Shown: positions 9,101 through 15,770 of the stretch, one piece after another
How positions within the stretch are numbered: position 1 is the first letter of the stretch
How the letters are laid out: every line of letters begins with the position of its first letter
Source of the DNA: a virus
IMG/VR virus record: IMGVR_UViG_3300037961_001344
Location: 1 to 34,180 of that record
Reading direction: 5' to 3' (one strand)
Length of the DNA stretch: 34,180 bases
Notes under the pieces: model-generated
What the model was told of the DNA's origin: nothing
Database searches by the model: none
What the model saw: the letters and a program-made list of their open reading frames with translations, nothing else
Translations under genes and position numbers: made by a program

Positions 9101-10257
9101 TATATACTATATTTATGTTTTAGGTAATCCGTTAGTGTTTTTATTTTAGCATCTTCAAGGGAACTTCCAAATATTATCACTTCCTGAATAGATCCTTTAA
9201 AAAATGTAGAGCTTCCTGAAACAGAAGAACCTAGTGTTAGTTTTGTTGACGTTCCATAATCAGAAAAACTATCAAAAGAAGGTGCTGATTCATTATCTAT
9301 CATTGTTGTTTCCTTGTATATCTTTGATGTTGTGTTGTTAAATGTGGCTACAAATATAGATAGAGTGTTTGATGAATATGAGCTGCTACTTACGCTAGTG
9401 TCATCTGTGTCGTCATCTGAGTGTGTTACTTGCCAAAAATTTGATGAATCTACATCTATATTAAATCTTTGAATTGAAGCGTTATCGTTTTTAGCTAAAA
9501 ATCTACCTTGCTGACTATCACTTTTGGCCACCCAAGCTATTGTATGATTTTTTGGTATTCCACTACCTGAGTTTATTCCACCGTTTACACAGCTCATAAA
9601 ATCATTACTACCATCAAAAAGAAGATAAGGGTAGTCGTTTTCCGTTATCTCATACTTGTATTGTGGCATCTTTATTGCTGTAGCTTGTTCAAAGTGATTT
9701 CCGTTACCACTTTGGTCTATCCACTTGCTTACAACCTCATTACCACCACTAAACGAAGTCTTAACACCCATATCGCTACGAAGCCAAACTAAAGGACTTA
9801 AATTAGTAATTCGTGGCTCATCTGTAAATGTAAATGAGTGTGAAAATGAGTTTAGAGTAAAACTAAGCCTGACTTGTATCAACTTGTCATTATATAGTTC
9901 TTTTTCTCGTTCAACAGATATACTGTCAGGACTTAATATTACTTCTTTGTTTGTATAGCTATCTAAAACTCTCTGTAACCAACTCAAAGCCTCTTGCTCC
10001 AATAATGTAAACACACTATCAAGAGAACCTGTTTGATTTTGATAGTATGGCTTAACTATTAAACACTCATAAGAATATTCTTCTTGAACATCTCCTTCTG
10101 TTGTAGGAAGAACTGATGTTGGTGGCAAAACCAATAACAATGGATAGTCGTTGTTGTGATTTTCATTTATTTCGTTTTCATAACCAAAAATAAAACCACC
10201 ATTTATCCATTTTTGCTCAAATCTATTAGTTAACTCTCTTAATTTATTAAAACTCAT
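9100..10257 (-). CDS. Tail-terminator-like protein fused to a C-terminal LamG-like domain
   Basis: 385 aa with two parts. Residues 1-150 have the make-up of a tail terminator/completion protein: an N-terminal helix, DYPLLLVLPPTSVLP, a conserved-looking LIVKPYY strand, then VQEEYSYE and a long helix. From about 153 a lectin-like domain opens with SPLVWLRSDMGV and continues with VSKWIDQSGNGNHFEQA and YPYLLFDGSNDFM, a form common in LamG-like domains of Bacteroidota and their phages. It closes near 370 with GSIQEVIIFGSSL. The gene begins within the end of the frameshift chaperone frame. A decorated tail-completion protein is unusual, but the domain boundary is clear in the sequence. Confidence 0.6.
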   Translation of the reverse strand: MSFNKLRELTNRFEQKWINGGFIFGYENEINENHNNDYPLLLVLPPTSVLPTTEGDVQEEYSYECLIVKPYYQNQTGSLDSVFTLLEQEALSWLQRVLDSYTNKEVILSPDSISVEREKELYNDKLIQVRLSFTLNSFSHSFTFTDEPRITNLSPLVWLRSDMGVKTSFSGGNEVVSKWIDQSGNGNHFEQATAIKMPQYKYEITENDYPYLLFDGSNDFMSCVNGGINSGSGIPKNHTIAWVAKSDSQQGRFLAKNDNASIQRFNIDVDSSNFWQVTHSDDDTDDTSVSSSSYSSNTLSIFVATFNNTTSKIYKETTMIDNESAPSFDSFSDYGTSTKLTLGSSVSGSSTFFKGSIQEVIIFGSSLEDAKIKTLTDYLKHKYSI

Positions 10258-10556
10258 TTTTTATTAACTTGTTTACTCTGTTCTTCTTGTACTGCCATCT
10301 CAAAGTCGCTTTTTGATGTTTTCCAAGATAAATATGTCATTACCTTATAAAACTTCTCATCTTTTACACTTTGTATTGCATCTTTACCGTTATTTGTAAA
10401 AATACCGTCTAAAGCTATGTCATATAGAGTGTTTAGCCAACCATAAGGCTTCATTATCTTACTAGCCTTTACTACTGCTATGCTTTTTGAATTGCCTTCT
10501 CTAAAAACGTTTGGATAACGTTTAGCGAGTTGATCGTTTGTCTGTTCAAAAAAAAA
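10254..10556 (-). CDS. Minus-one frameshift extension of the tail-assembly chaperone (gpGT-like)
   Basis: This frame, minus one relative to the upstream 214-aa gene, is open from before the T9 tract to 10254 but has no credible start: the only upstream option is a TTG inside the upstream gene. Slippage on the T9 run (minus-strand bases 10556 to 10548) joins the frames, giving a product of about 289 aa. The extension begins EQTNDQLAKRYPNVFREGN and ends SKQVNKK. In siphophages the longer product recruits the tape measure while the shorter one chaperones the tube protein. Here five structural genes separate it from the tape measure. Confidence 0.72.
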   Translation of the reverse strand, partial: FFFEQTNDQLAKRYPNVFREGNSKSIAVVKASKIMKPYGWLNTLYDIALDGIFTNNGKDAIQSVKDEKFYKVMTYLSWKTSKSDFEMAVQEEQSKQVNKK

Positions 10557-11122
10557 GCGAACTCCCAAACGATGTCCATTGTCAATCTCTTAAAAGCCTT
10601 AGCTTTTTCATCAATATTGTCTAAATCAACCTCCTCATCAACCGATTTACACAAAATAGCCATCTGTTCAGGTAAAACATCAAATCTACCATTCTTCAGG
10701 TACTCTGTATTCATTTCTAGCTGCGTACTCTCTATATATTCGCCAAAAGTCCCATCTCTAAAGAAATCCATAGGGAAATAGTAAATATCTCCTTCAAATT
10801 CAAAGTGAGTCAACCCTTTTGGCTTATATTCCTCTAATATGTTATCTAAAGAACTAATAACAGCTCCTATATCGTCAGTATTAACCCTTTTTACTTTTTC
10901 TTTACTCATTCCTGTCATATAACAAAATAATTCGTTATACATCTTAATTTCTTGAGTAAAAAAGAACTTAGCTAGGTCTTTACCCTCATCAGCCTTATCT
11001 TGTTCTTCAGTTCTCTTGTATTTTTGCAATATTTGATAAATACCACAATAATACTCAAGTGTCATTTCATTCCAATCGCTAGGAATTTCTTTTTCCTTGC
11101 CATCTATTTCTATTACTAACAT
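10478..11122 (-). CDS. Tail-assembly chaperone, short form (gpG-like)
   Basis: 214 aa, mostly helical and acidic. It opens MLVIEIDGKEKEIPSDWNEMTLEYY, the short beta hairpin and helix typical of tail chaperone starts in Bacteroidota phages, and ends in FAFFLNRQTINSLNVIQTF. The 3' end contains a T9 run that allows a minus-one frameshift into the overlapping downstream frame. It acts in the cytoplasm during tail assembly and is not expected in the virion. The start overlaps the end of the 135-aa gene by 7 bases. The assignment rests on gene position, size, helical content and the frameshift layout. Confidence 0.68.
   Translation of the reverse strand: MLVIEIDGKEKEIPSDWNEMTLEYYCGIYQILQKYKRTEEQDKADEGKDLAKFFFTQEIKMYNELFCYMTGMSKEKVKRVNTDDIGAVISSLDNILEEYKPKGLTHFEFEGDIYYFPMDFFRDGTFGEYIESTQLEMNTEYLKNGRFDVLPEQMAILCKSVDEEVDLDNIDEKAKAFKRLTMDIVWEFAFFLNRQTINSLNVIQTFLEKAIQKA
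10548..10556 (-). promoter_or_regulatory. Slippery T9 tract for programmed minus-one frameshift
   Basis: On the minus strand the sequence reads GCT TTT TTT TTG in the upstream frame. A minus-one slip gives T TTT TTT, with perfect re-pairing of both tRNAs. The downstream frame is open across the overlap and is the only way to express the 10254 extension. No clear downstream pseudoknot was worked out. Confidence 0.7.
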
Positions 11123-11523
11123 TCTAAATCTTTTTCTAGTTGTTCTTTGGCTTTCATATCAGAAACCATATCACTAAGTTCCCCTACTGCATCTAAAGTT
11201 GAATCAAGACATTTTCTTAACTCAAGCTCAAAATCAATGTACTCCTCCAACTTTTTTGTTCTTGCTCCTGTAATAAAACCCATACAAGCGTACAAAGACA
11301 AGTTTGGTATAATGTATAGCCACTCATCAACAGAGTCGCCATCTCCATTATCAATGAAGTCATTAGAGTAAGACACTATATGCTTCAAAATGTTATTAAA
11401 CTGCGAAAATTTTTCTATTGTTGTGTCGTGTTCCGTCATAACATAGATTCTTCTCTGTAAAAAACGCAAATGTCTTTTAACAATACGTCTATGATTGCTA
11501 TTCATACATTTTATATTTTTCAT
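11116..11523 (-). CDS. Hypothetical protein between terminase and tail chaperone
   Basis: 135 aa, not recognised. The first 28 residues are very basic (NHRRIVKRHLRFLQRR); the rest is acidic and helical, with a hydrophobic centre (EWLYIIPNLSLYACMGFITGA, about 68-88) and a final coiled-coil-like stretch (SDMVSDMKAKEQLEKDLE). A second in-frame Met (MTEHDTTIEKF, ATG at 11439) would remove the basic part. The ATG at 11523 has an A-rich leader with TTAAC, as in other genes here, so I keep the longer form. A hairpin (AAAAGTT/AACTTTT, 11550-11567) lies between it and the large terminase gene. Its position suggests an assembly role, without proof. Confidence 0.6.
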   Translation of the reverse strand: MKNIKCMNSNHRRIVKRHLRFLQRRIYVMTEHDTTIEKFSQFNNILKHIVSYSNDFIDNGDGDSVDEWLYIIPNLSLYACMGFITGARTKKLEEYIDFELELRKCLDSTLDAVGELSDMVSDMKAKEQLEKDLEC

Positions 11524-11593
11524 AATGCAAAAATTGTTAATTTATTTCTAAAAGTTTCGCAACTTTTGGTCAAACTTGTATTTTATACCCATT

Positions 11594-13021
11594 TTATCCA
11601 AAATATAGCACATTATTACCTGAAAAGTGCTTATTAAGAGCCATAACAAGACAATCTACCATATCATCGTGCTTTGCAGATGGAAATTGCTGACATTGTA
11701 GCAAAAACTCCTCGTTCCAATGCCCTTTGAGTAAAGATACCCTTCCTGTTTCTATACTTGCGCTTATGTCTTGAACTCTGGCAACCTTATCTTTTGTTGG
11801 TGGCTTATCATCTTTTACGTTTAGTCCTGTTTCTCTAATTAGTGTTTGAACTATTGATTTACCACTAGCTTTAGGTTCTACATATATTTTTGATTGATTG
11901 CTATATCCGTTTTTATGAACAAACTTCTTTATGTGTCTAATTAGGTCAGGAAACTCAAGTCTTACGTTTTGAACTTCTCTTATTTGCCATTTACCATCAA
12001 AAAATGTGTATGCCATCAATGCTGATGGGTCATTCTTCTGACTTGCTGTGTATGCAGGATCAATAACAAAGTTTACAACACCTTCTGTCTTTTCATTATC
12101 AATCTTAAACCAATTTTTCTGTATCATACCACTATCGGCAGGTGTTGGTCGCTGCTGTAGCTGTCCTGCGTAGCCATAAGAACCTAATGCTGACTTATAG
12201 TCGTCTAAAATCTCTTTACTAAACCTTTCTTTCCAAAAAAGTCCATCTTCATAGTATTTTGACAGCTCATAAGGTCTTAAATCTTCAGAAAGCTCGGCAG
12301 GTATGCAAATATGCTCGTGTTTATCAGGAGAATTGTATAAAAGATAACCACTAAGGTCGTCTTCGTGTACTCTCTGCATAATTATTATTCTAACCCCTGT
12401 TGTTGGATTGTTAAGTCTTGAATATAGTGTTGATTTATACCATTCGTTAGCATTATCCCTTTCTGTTTCCGATGCAGCGTTTTTTGGAGATGTTGGATCA
12501 TCTACAAGAATTATATCCCCACCCTGACCTGTAACAGAACCACCAACAGATGTTGCCCTTCTAACTCCTAGATGATTATTTTCGTATCTAGCTTTTAGGT
12601 TTTGGTCTTTTTTAATGTGAAATGTTTCTGACCAATGGCTTTGAAACCACTCGCTTTGTATTATATCTCTTGACTTTGTTGCGTGTTCTATGCTAATCTC
12701 TGCAGAATATGATGCTGTGATAAACCTCATCTTTGGATATACTGCCCAACACCAAGCAGGAAACATAACTGTTACTAATAATGATTTAGTGCTACGGAAA
12801 GGAATATTGATAATTATATCCTTGCCCTTTCTCTCTCCTCTGATTATTCTTTCTGCTTCTGCCTGTAGAATATCGCAAAGATATTTATGATGAAAATTTG
12901 TTGATAATGGTACTGATGGCTCTGCGATAGGAAAGGCTTTGACAAAGAACTCGTAAAATGACTTCTCGCATATAGCTTTCTCCATCGCCTTCAATAAGGC
13001 TTTCTTTTTGTCCTTATTCAT
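11594..13021 (-). CDS. terL: Terminase large subunit
   Basis: 475 aa, the DNA-packaging ATPase and nuclease that works at the portal. The N-terminal ATPase has a Walker A-like IPFRSTKS (about 73-80), the Walker B segment ILVDDP (171-176) and a coupling-region QRVHEDDLSG (216-225). The C-terminal RNase H-like nuclease has the first acidic residue in VIDPAYTA (Asp321) and the last cluster in HDDMVDCLVMAL (451-462). Length is normal for the family. It overlaps the small-subunit gene by 8 bases. The deviant Walker A (no classical GKS/T, but Arg-Ser-Thr-Lys-Ser) is common in terminases. Confidence 0.95.
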   Translation of the reverse strand: MNKDKKKALLKAMEKAICEKSFYEFFVKAFPIAEPSVPLSTNFHHKYLCDILQAEAERIIRGERKGKDIIINIPFRSTKSLLVTVMFPAWCWAVYPKMRFITASYSAEISIEHATKSRDIIQSEWFQSHWSETFHIKKDQNLKARYENNHLGVRRATSVGGSVTGQGGDIILVDDPTSPKNAASETERDNANEWYKSTLYSRLNNPTTGVRIIIMQRVHEDDLSGYLLYNSPDKHEHICIPAELSEDLRPYELSKYYEDGLFWKERFSKEILDDYKSALGSYGYAGQLQQRPTPADSGMIQKNWFKIDNEKTEGVVNFVIDPAYTASQKNDPSALMAYTFFDGKWQIREVQNVRLEFPDLIRHIKKFVHKNGYSNQSKIYVEPKASGKSIVQTLIRETGLNVKDDKPPTKDKVARVQDISASIETGRVSLLKGHWNEEFLLQCQQFPSAKHDDMVDCLVMALNKHFSGNNVLYFG

Positions 13022-13391
13022 CTACTTCTTCAAAATCCGTTTCTTCTGCCTCCATCTCCTCCATACGTTTTTTTAGGTCATCAACACTCATAGTATCATC
13101 TAATGTTATTTCTATTTTTGTGTTGCCACCTGTATTTATTTCCGTTGATTGAAGTTTGGGTATGGCATAGTTAAGAAGTTTTGCTACTGCACTAATATAT
13201 GCTTCAGGATTTTTTTCTGATAATTTTTCTAGTGCGTTCCTAATATTTTCTTCCTGACCTGCTAAAGCTAAAGTGAGAACCTCTCTTGAAAATTTTGTTA
13301 CTTTGTTTATAGAGCCTTTGGTTCTGCCTCCCATAACATTTCCAACTTGGAATGGTCTGCCAACAACCTTCTTCTTTTTTTCTTCTGCCAT
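13014..13391 (-). CDS. Terminase small subunit-like protein
   Basis: 125 aa from the ATG at 13391; a longer frame to 13406 begins at a non-ATG codon and looks spurious. The N-terminus is basic (KKKKVVGRPFQVGNVMGGRTKGSINKVTKF), the GRxxGxxNK pattern common in small proteins just before the large terminase in Bacteroidota phages. Two helices follow, including NYAIPKLQSTEI, then a very acidic tail (MEEMEAEETDFEEVDE). It probably recognises the packaging site and recruits the large subunit. A TATATTTG -7-like element ends only three bases before the ATG. Function is mainly from position and pattern. Confidence 0.72.
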   Translation of the reverse strand: MAEEKKKKVVGRPFQVGNVMGGRTKGSINKVTKFSREVLTLALAGQEENIRNALEKLSEKNPEAYISAVAKLLNYAIPKLQSTEINTGGNTKIEITLDDTMSVDDLKKRMEEMEAEETDFEEVDE

Positions 13392-13714
13392 ACGCAAATA
13401 TAACAAAAAAACCTTAACCTTATATTTAGCCTTATCTATAGCTTTATCTTTATTATGTAGGGTACTATATACCCTTGCCCAACCCTTAAACCTATAAAAT
13501 AGACTTTTAAAATTTTTTTTGTGTAATATGGGGGTCTGATTTTAGTTTCCTTCCAACTTTTGCGTAAAACTTTAATATCTAAACACTAACTTCGTAGCGT
13601 TCTTGCAACGTTGATTAAACGTACTCCAAATTAAAAATAATTCTATTCCTAAACAACATATAAAATTGGATTTCATTTTGTTGTGGTTGCATATATTTGC
13701 TTACCCCAACTTGC
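13392..13714. other. Non-coding spacer upstream of the terminase genes
   Basis: About 320 bases with no well-supported gene. It holds a hairpin-plus-purine-tract element (13441-13475) that resembles two others in the genome. Two weak minus-strand frames are present: 34 aa at 13572-13676 (MKSNFICCLGIELFLIW start) and 25 aa at 13618-13692 (MQPQQNEIQF start). Neither has a promoter or coupled neighbour. The late transcript probably begins here, and a packaging site could lie here, but I see no defined signal beyond TATATTTG at 13395-13402. Confidence 0.5.
13441..13475 (-). repeat. Hairpin plus GATAAAG purine tract, copy A
   Basis: On the minus strand a 6-bp stem (AGGGTA/TACCCT, 5-base loop, 13459-13475) is followed by ACATAATAAAGATAAAGC. 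The same layout occurs at 23801-23838 and, inside a gene, at 19433-19479. Here it lies about 50-85 bases upstream of the small terminase start. Confidence 0.55.
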
Positions 13715-13753
13715 AAAAAAAATTGACGGAAAATCTTGTGGAAATTCCGTCAA
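13715..13753 (-). terminator. Intrinsic terminator
   Basis: A perfect 9-bp stem (TTGACGGAA, 13723-13731, pairing with TTCCGTCAA, 13745-13753) is followed on the minus strand by eight T residues (13722 to 13715). It would stop the leftward transcript carrying the 61-aa, 365-aa and 33-aa genes before the terminase module. Confidence 0.85.
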
Positions 13754-13864
13754 AAGTGCGTTAAATTTGTGTTAATTTGTGTAATTCAAGAAAAAAATTA
13801 GCCAAATATTGCAATAAGTAACGCCAACAACAACCAAAGTATTGGCAAGGGTGCTTTATCAAAG

Positions 13865-13966
13865 TTAAAACCACGTGAAATGGATTTCCATTAAGAAACA
13901 AACTCCAATGATTATTGGCACACTTAATAAATAAAGAACGTCTTTTTGCTTTTGTGTTAAGTTCAT
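13865..13966 (-). CDS. Small single-span membrane protein
   Basis: 33 aa: MNLTQKQKDV, then a hydrophobic helix (LYLLSVPIIIGVCFLM) and EIHFTWF. It starts 28 bases after the 365-aa gene. Its leader (TATTAA, then a TTTAAAACATTACAAT stretch before ATG) closely resembles that of the 15910-16236 gene, which supports expression. Immediately after its stop, another frame encodes a second hydrophobic segment (NFDKAPLPILWLLLALLIAIFG, given in two parts: NFDKAPLPILW and LLLALLIAIFG). A plus-one slip at TTT-TAA would join the two. The function is unknown; a holin-like or membrane-perturbing peptide is possible. Confidence 0.5.
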   Translation of the reverse strand: MNLTQKQKDVLYLLSVPIIIGVCFLMEIHFTWF

Positions 13967-13993
13967 AATTGTAATGTTTTAAAGATTAATAAA

Positions 13994-15091
13994 TTAATAG
14001 TCAATGTCTGATGTTAAAACAAAGTCGTTAACATTTCCACCGATATACGTTACATTTTCGGTAGCATACCAACAGCCGTCAATCTCGCTATAACTTGCGC
14101 AATCTTCACATCTGTACTCGCCTTCATCTTCTACATATATTCTATCGTCATCGTCAATGGGTGCGCCGCAACACTCACACTCCTGCTGCTCAACTTCCGA
14201 GAAACTACCACTAGTAGAATCGAGTAAATGTGTGCTGTCGCTTTCTTTGTCAATTGTTAGTGTATTGTCACACTCATTACCAAACTTGAATGTGTCCATG
14301 TAAGGCAAGTGATAAAAGTCAGTAAGCTCTGCGCCATCAATACTAACATAATCAATTGGAGGGCAATACCTACCACGAATGTTGTCAATCGTTATTTGTC
14401 GGAAATTAAATCCAAAAACTTTATTTTCCTTTGTATCAATGTTGTTCATTTTGATAATTTGCGAAATCATTGATTTGTATATGTCTAGCGATAAATTCTC
14501 GTTTTGTGCATAGGTGTAAATTCTATCAATGTAGATGCAATCTGAGTTTAGTCGATTTAATTTCCACACAAGGCAACGAGCCAATAAAGTGTCATTTTCA
14601 ATGATGGCGTACATCTTAACAGGTAGATGATTGAAAATCTCAAAGTAAGAGGTTGGTTTTTCTTGCATACAGGACATTGTCCCCAACAGGTGATTCTTCA
14701 TAGCGTATATGTCGGCTATGTCATTACCCTCGAAAACTTTTAGATTTATCTTTCTTAATGCAAATAAATTCTTTTTTAGTTCGTCAACTATTTTATGCAC
14801 TTTATAATCATCTGTGACAATCTCGTTAAAATGTTTATTGATAATCTTTTCAATCGTTGTATGATAAAAAAACTTTTTTCTTTGCGCTTTGTCAAAGGTT
14901 TTGCCTGTCATTTGGCCGTACTCAATAAGCTCATTTTGTCGCTTTTCGGTAGTGTAACTAATCTTTGTAAAATCGCTTTGACTAAACCCAAGTTTTATTG
15001 GGGTGCTAGTGTTGTAAGGTTTTTTAATATAGCCATCCTTCTGAATATCTTTGATGGCGTTGTTAAATAGTTGGTTTATTGAATTTTTCAT
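13994..15091 (-). CDS. Protein of unknown function with C-terminal zinc-ribbon
   Basis: 365 aa. The first 130 residues are basic and helical. The centre (KMYAIIENDTLLARCLVWKLN, then CIYIDRIYTYAQNENLSLDIYKSMI) resembles a recurring phage pattern, ARxLVWx...xxxDRIYTY, with a feel of acyltransferase folds; this is only an impression. The C-terminus has paired cysteines, CECCGAP and YRCEDC, in an acidic setting, as in zinc ribbons, and ends with WYATENVTYIGGN. The gene stands directly downstream of the parS site and the presumed origin, and upstream of the 33-aa membrane protein. Function unknown; it may bind nucleic acid or protein. Confidence 0.75.
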   Translation of the reverse strand: MKNSINQLFNNAIKDIQKDGYIKKPYNTSTPIKLGFSQSDFTKISYTTEKRQNELIEYGQMTGKTFDKAQRKKFFYHTTIEKIINKHFNEIVTDDYKVHKIVDELKKNLFALRKINLKVFEGNDIADIYAMKNHLLGTMSCMQEKPTSYFEIFNHLPVKMYAIIENDTLLARCLVWKLNRLNSDCIYIDRIYTYAQNENLSLDIYKSMISQIIKMNNIDTKENKVFGFNFRQITIDNIRGRYCPPIDYVSIDGAELTDFYHLPYMDTFKFGNECDNTLTIDKESDSTHLLDSTSGSFSEVEQQECECCGAPIDDDDRIYVEDEGEYRCEDCASYSEIDGCWYATENVTYIGGNVNDFVLTSDIDY

Positions 15092-15108
15092 TTTTGATAG
15101 TTTTTAGA

Positions 15109-15124
15109 TGTTTCACGTGGAACA
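15109..15124. promoter_or_regulatory. Exact parS (ParB-binding) site
   Basis: The minus strand reads TGTTCCACGTGAAACA, identical to the 16-bp consensus parS described for Bacillus subtilis Spo0J/ParB, which is conserved across most bacterial phyla. It lies in the 34-base gap between the 61-aa and 365-aa genes, in the leader of the latter. No parA or parB gene is visible in the whole genome, so host ParB would be the likely binder (inference). Confidence 0.85.
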
Positions 15125-15125
15125 A

Positions 15126-15311
15126 TTAATAAGTTAAATTTGTTTCTAGTAGTTTGATTAGGTTTACATCAAATGGAATACTTGATAATGTTTCAGGCTT
15201 CACTAGATACAACCAATGCTCATATCCATAGTCATTTTTTTCTAGTAAGTCACCTAGTTTAGCAACTCCGTTGTAATCTGAGTACCTGTCGAATAATTGT
15301 AATAAAGTCAT
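15126..15311 (-). CDS. Small hypothetical protein
   Basis: 61 aa, MTLLQLFDRYSDYNG start, acidic to neutral, soluble, with the segments AKLGDLLEKNDYGYEHWLYL and IPFDVNLIKLLETNL. No family is recognised. It is the first gene after the presumed origin and has its own well-formed promoter 31-61 bases upstream, so it is probably expressed early or constitutively. The parS site follows its stop codon by one base. Confidence 0.65.
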   Translation of the reverse strand: MTLLQLFDRYSDYNGVAKLGDLLEKNDYGYEHWLYLVKPETLSSIPFDVNLIKLLETNLTY

Positions 15312-15341
15312 AATGTTTTTTGTTTAATTATTAATATGGTA

Positions 15342-15372
15342 CAAATGTAAAACAAATTTTTTAATTACACAA
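15342..15372 (-). promoter_or_regulatory. Promoter of the 61-aa gene
   Basis: Minus strand: TTG (15372-15370), 20-base spacer, TACATTTG (15349-15342), matching the Bacteroidota primary sigma consensus TTTG-N19/20-TAnnTTTG. The predicted start is near 15336, giving a 25-base leader with TATTAAT before the ATG at 15311. Confidence 0.75.
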
Positions 15373-15491
15373 CAACAAATTTAAACTTTTTTTAAAAAAA
15401 ATATATTTTTAGTAAATTTCTTCTCTAGTAATTTTCTTCTATTTTAATAACTTTTTTTTTAGGTGTAACGATATTACAGAAGGGCGTTAAT

Positions 15492-15524
15492 GCCTTAAAA
15501 CGCTTAAAAACGGCCTTAAACGGC
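15492..15524. repeat. Degenerate CTTAAA-CG repeats
   Basis: Three adjacent copies of a GCCTTAAAACG-like unit (CCTTAAAACG, CTTAAAAACGG, CCTTAAACGG) next to the DnaA-box-like nonamers. They look like short tandem binding sites; the function is unknown. Confidence 0.45.
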
Positions 15525-15532
15525 ATCACGAC

Positions 15533-15557
15533 TTATCAACAAAATAATTGTTAATAA
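15533..15557. promoter_or_regulatory. Pair of DnaA-box-like nonamers
   Basis: TTATCAACA (15533-15541, plus) and TTATTAACA (minus strand of 15549-15557) each differ from the DnaA box TTATCCACA by one or two bases and face each other. The phage encodes an orphan DnaA domain IV protein (20678-21100) that could bind them. In AT-rich DNA such near matches also arise by chance. Confidence 0.4.
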
Positions 15558-15608
15558 CTTTATTTGCATATGTCAAAAATAATTTGTAAAGCTAGTTGGT
15601 GTACAAAC

Positions 15609-15686
15609 TACACTAAGGTAAGTGTACAACATACACTAAGGTAAGTGTAAAAGCTACACTAAGGTAAGTGTAAGAACTACACTAAG
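15609..15686. repeat. Palindromic iteron array, 23-bp period
   Basis: Three full and one partial copy of TACACTAAGGTAAGTGTA, starting at 15609, 15632, 15655 and 15678 (exact 23-base spacing); the last keeps only TACACTAAG. Each full copy is a perfect dyad, TACACT/AGTGTA around AAGGTA, and the 5-base linkers vary. The conserved core with variable linkers points to selected protein-binding sites, such as an initiator or repressor. Confidence 0.9.
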
Positions 15687-15704
15687 ACCAAACATAACCC
15701 TATG

Positions 15705-15770
15705 GCAGTCCCCTAGCAGTTACTTGGCAGTTTCTTGGCAGTTACTTGGCAGTTACTCAGCAGATACTTG
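15705..15770. repeat. Six tandem 11-bp direct repeats
   Basis: Unit GCAGTTACTTG, six contiguous copies at 15705, 15716, 15727, 15738, 15749 and 15760. The second and fourth are exact and the others have one to four changes, the first being the most diverged. An 11-base period places each copy on the same DNA face, as in replication iterons. It directly precedes an AT-rich stretch. Confidence 0.9.

Noticed and set aside
13692-13699. Plus-strand TATATTTG promoter-like box
   Set aside because: No -33 element at the right distance and no plus-strand gene downstream.
13871-13880. Second parS-like core, CCACGTGAAA
   Set aside because: Only 10 of 16 positions match the consensus, the outer bases are wrong and it lies in the 33-aa gene; it is likely chance, although a weak secondary site cannot be excluded.
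15609-15770. CRISPR array
   Set aside because: The repeat units are 23 and 11 bp with no spacers of 30 bases or more, no leader and no cas genes.
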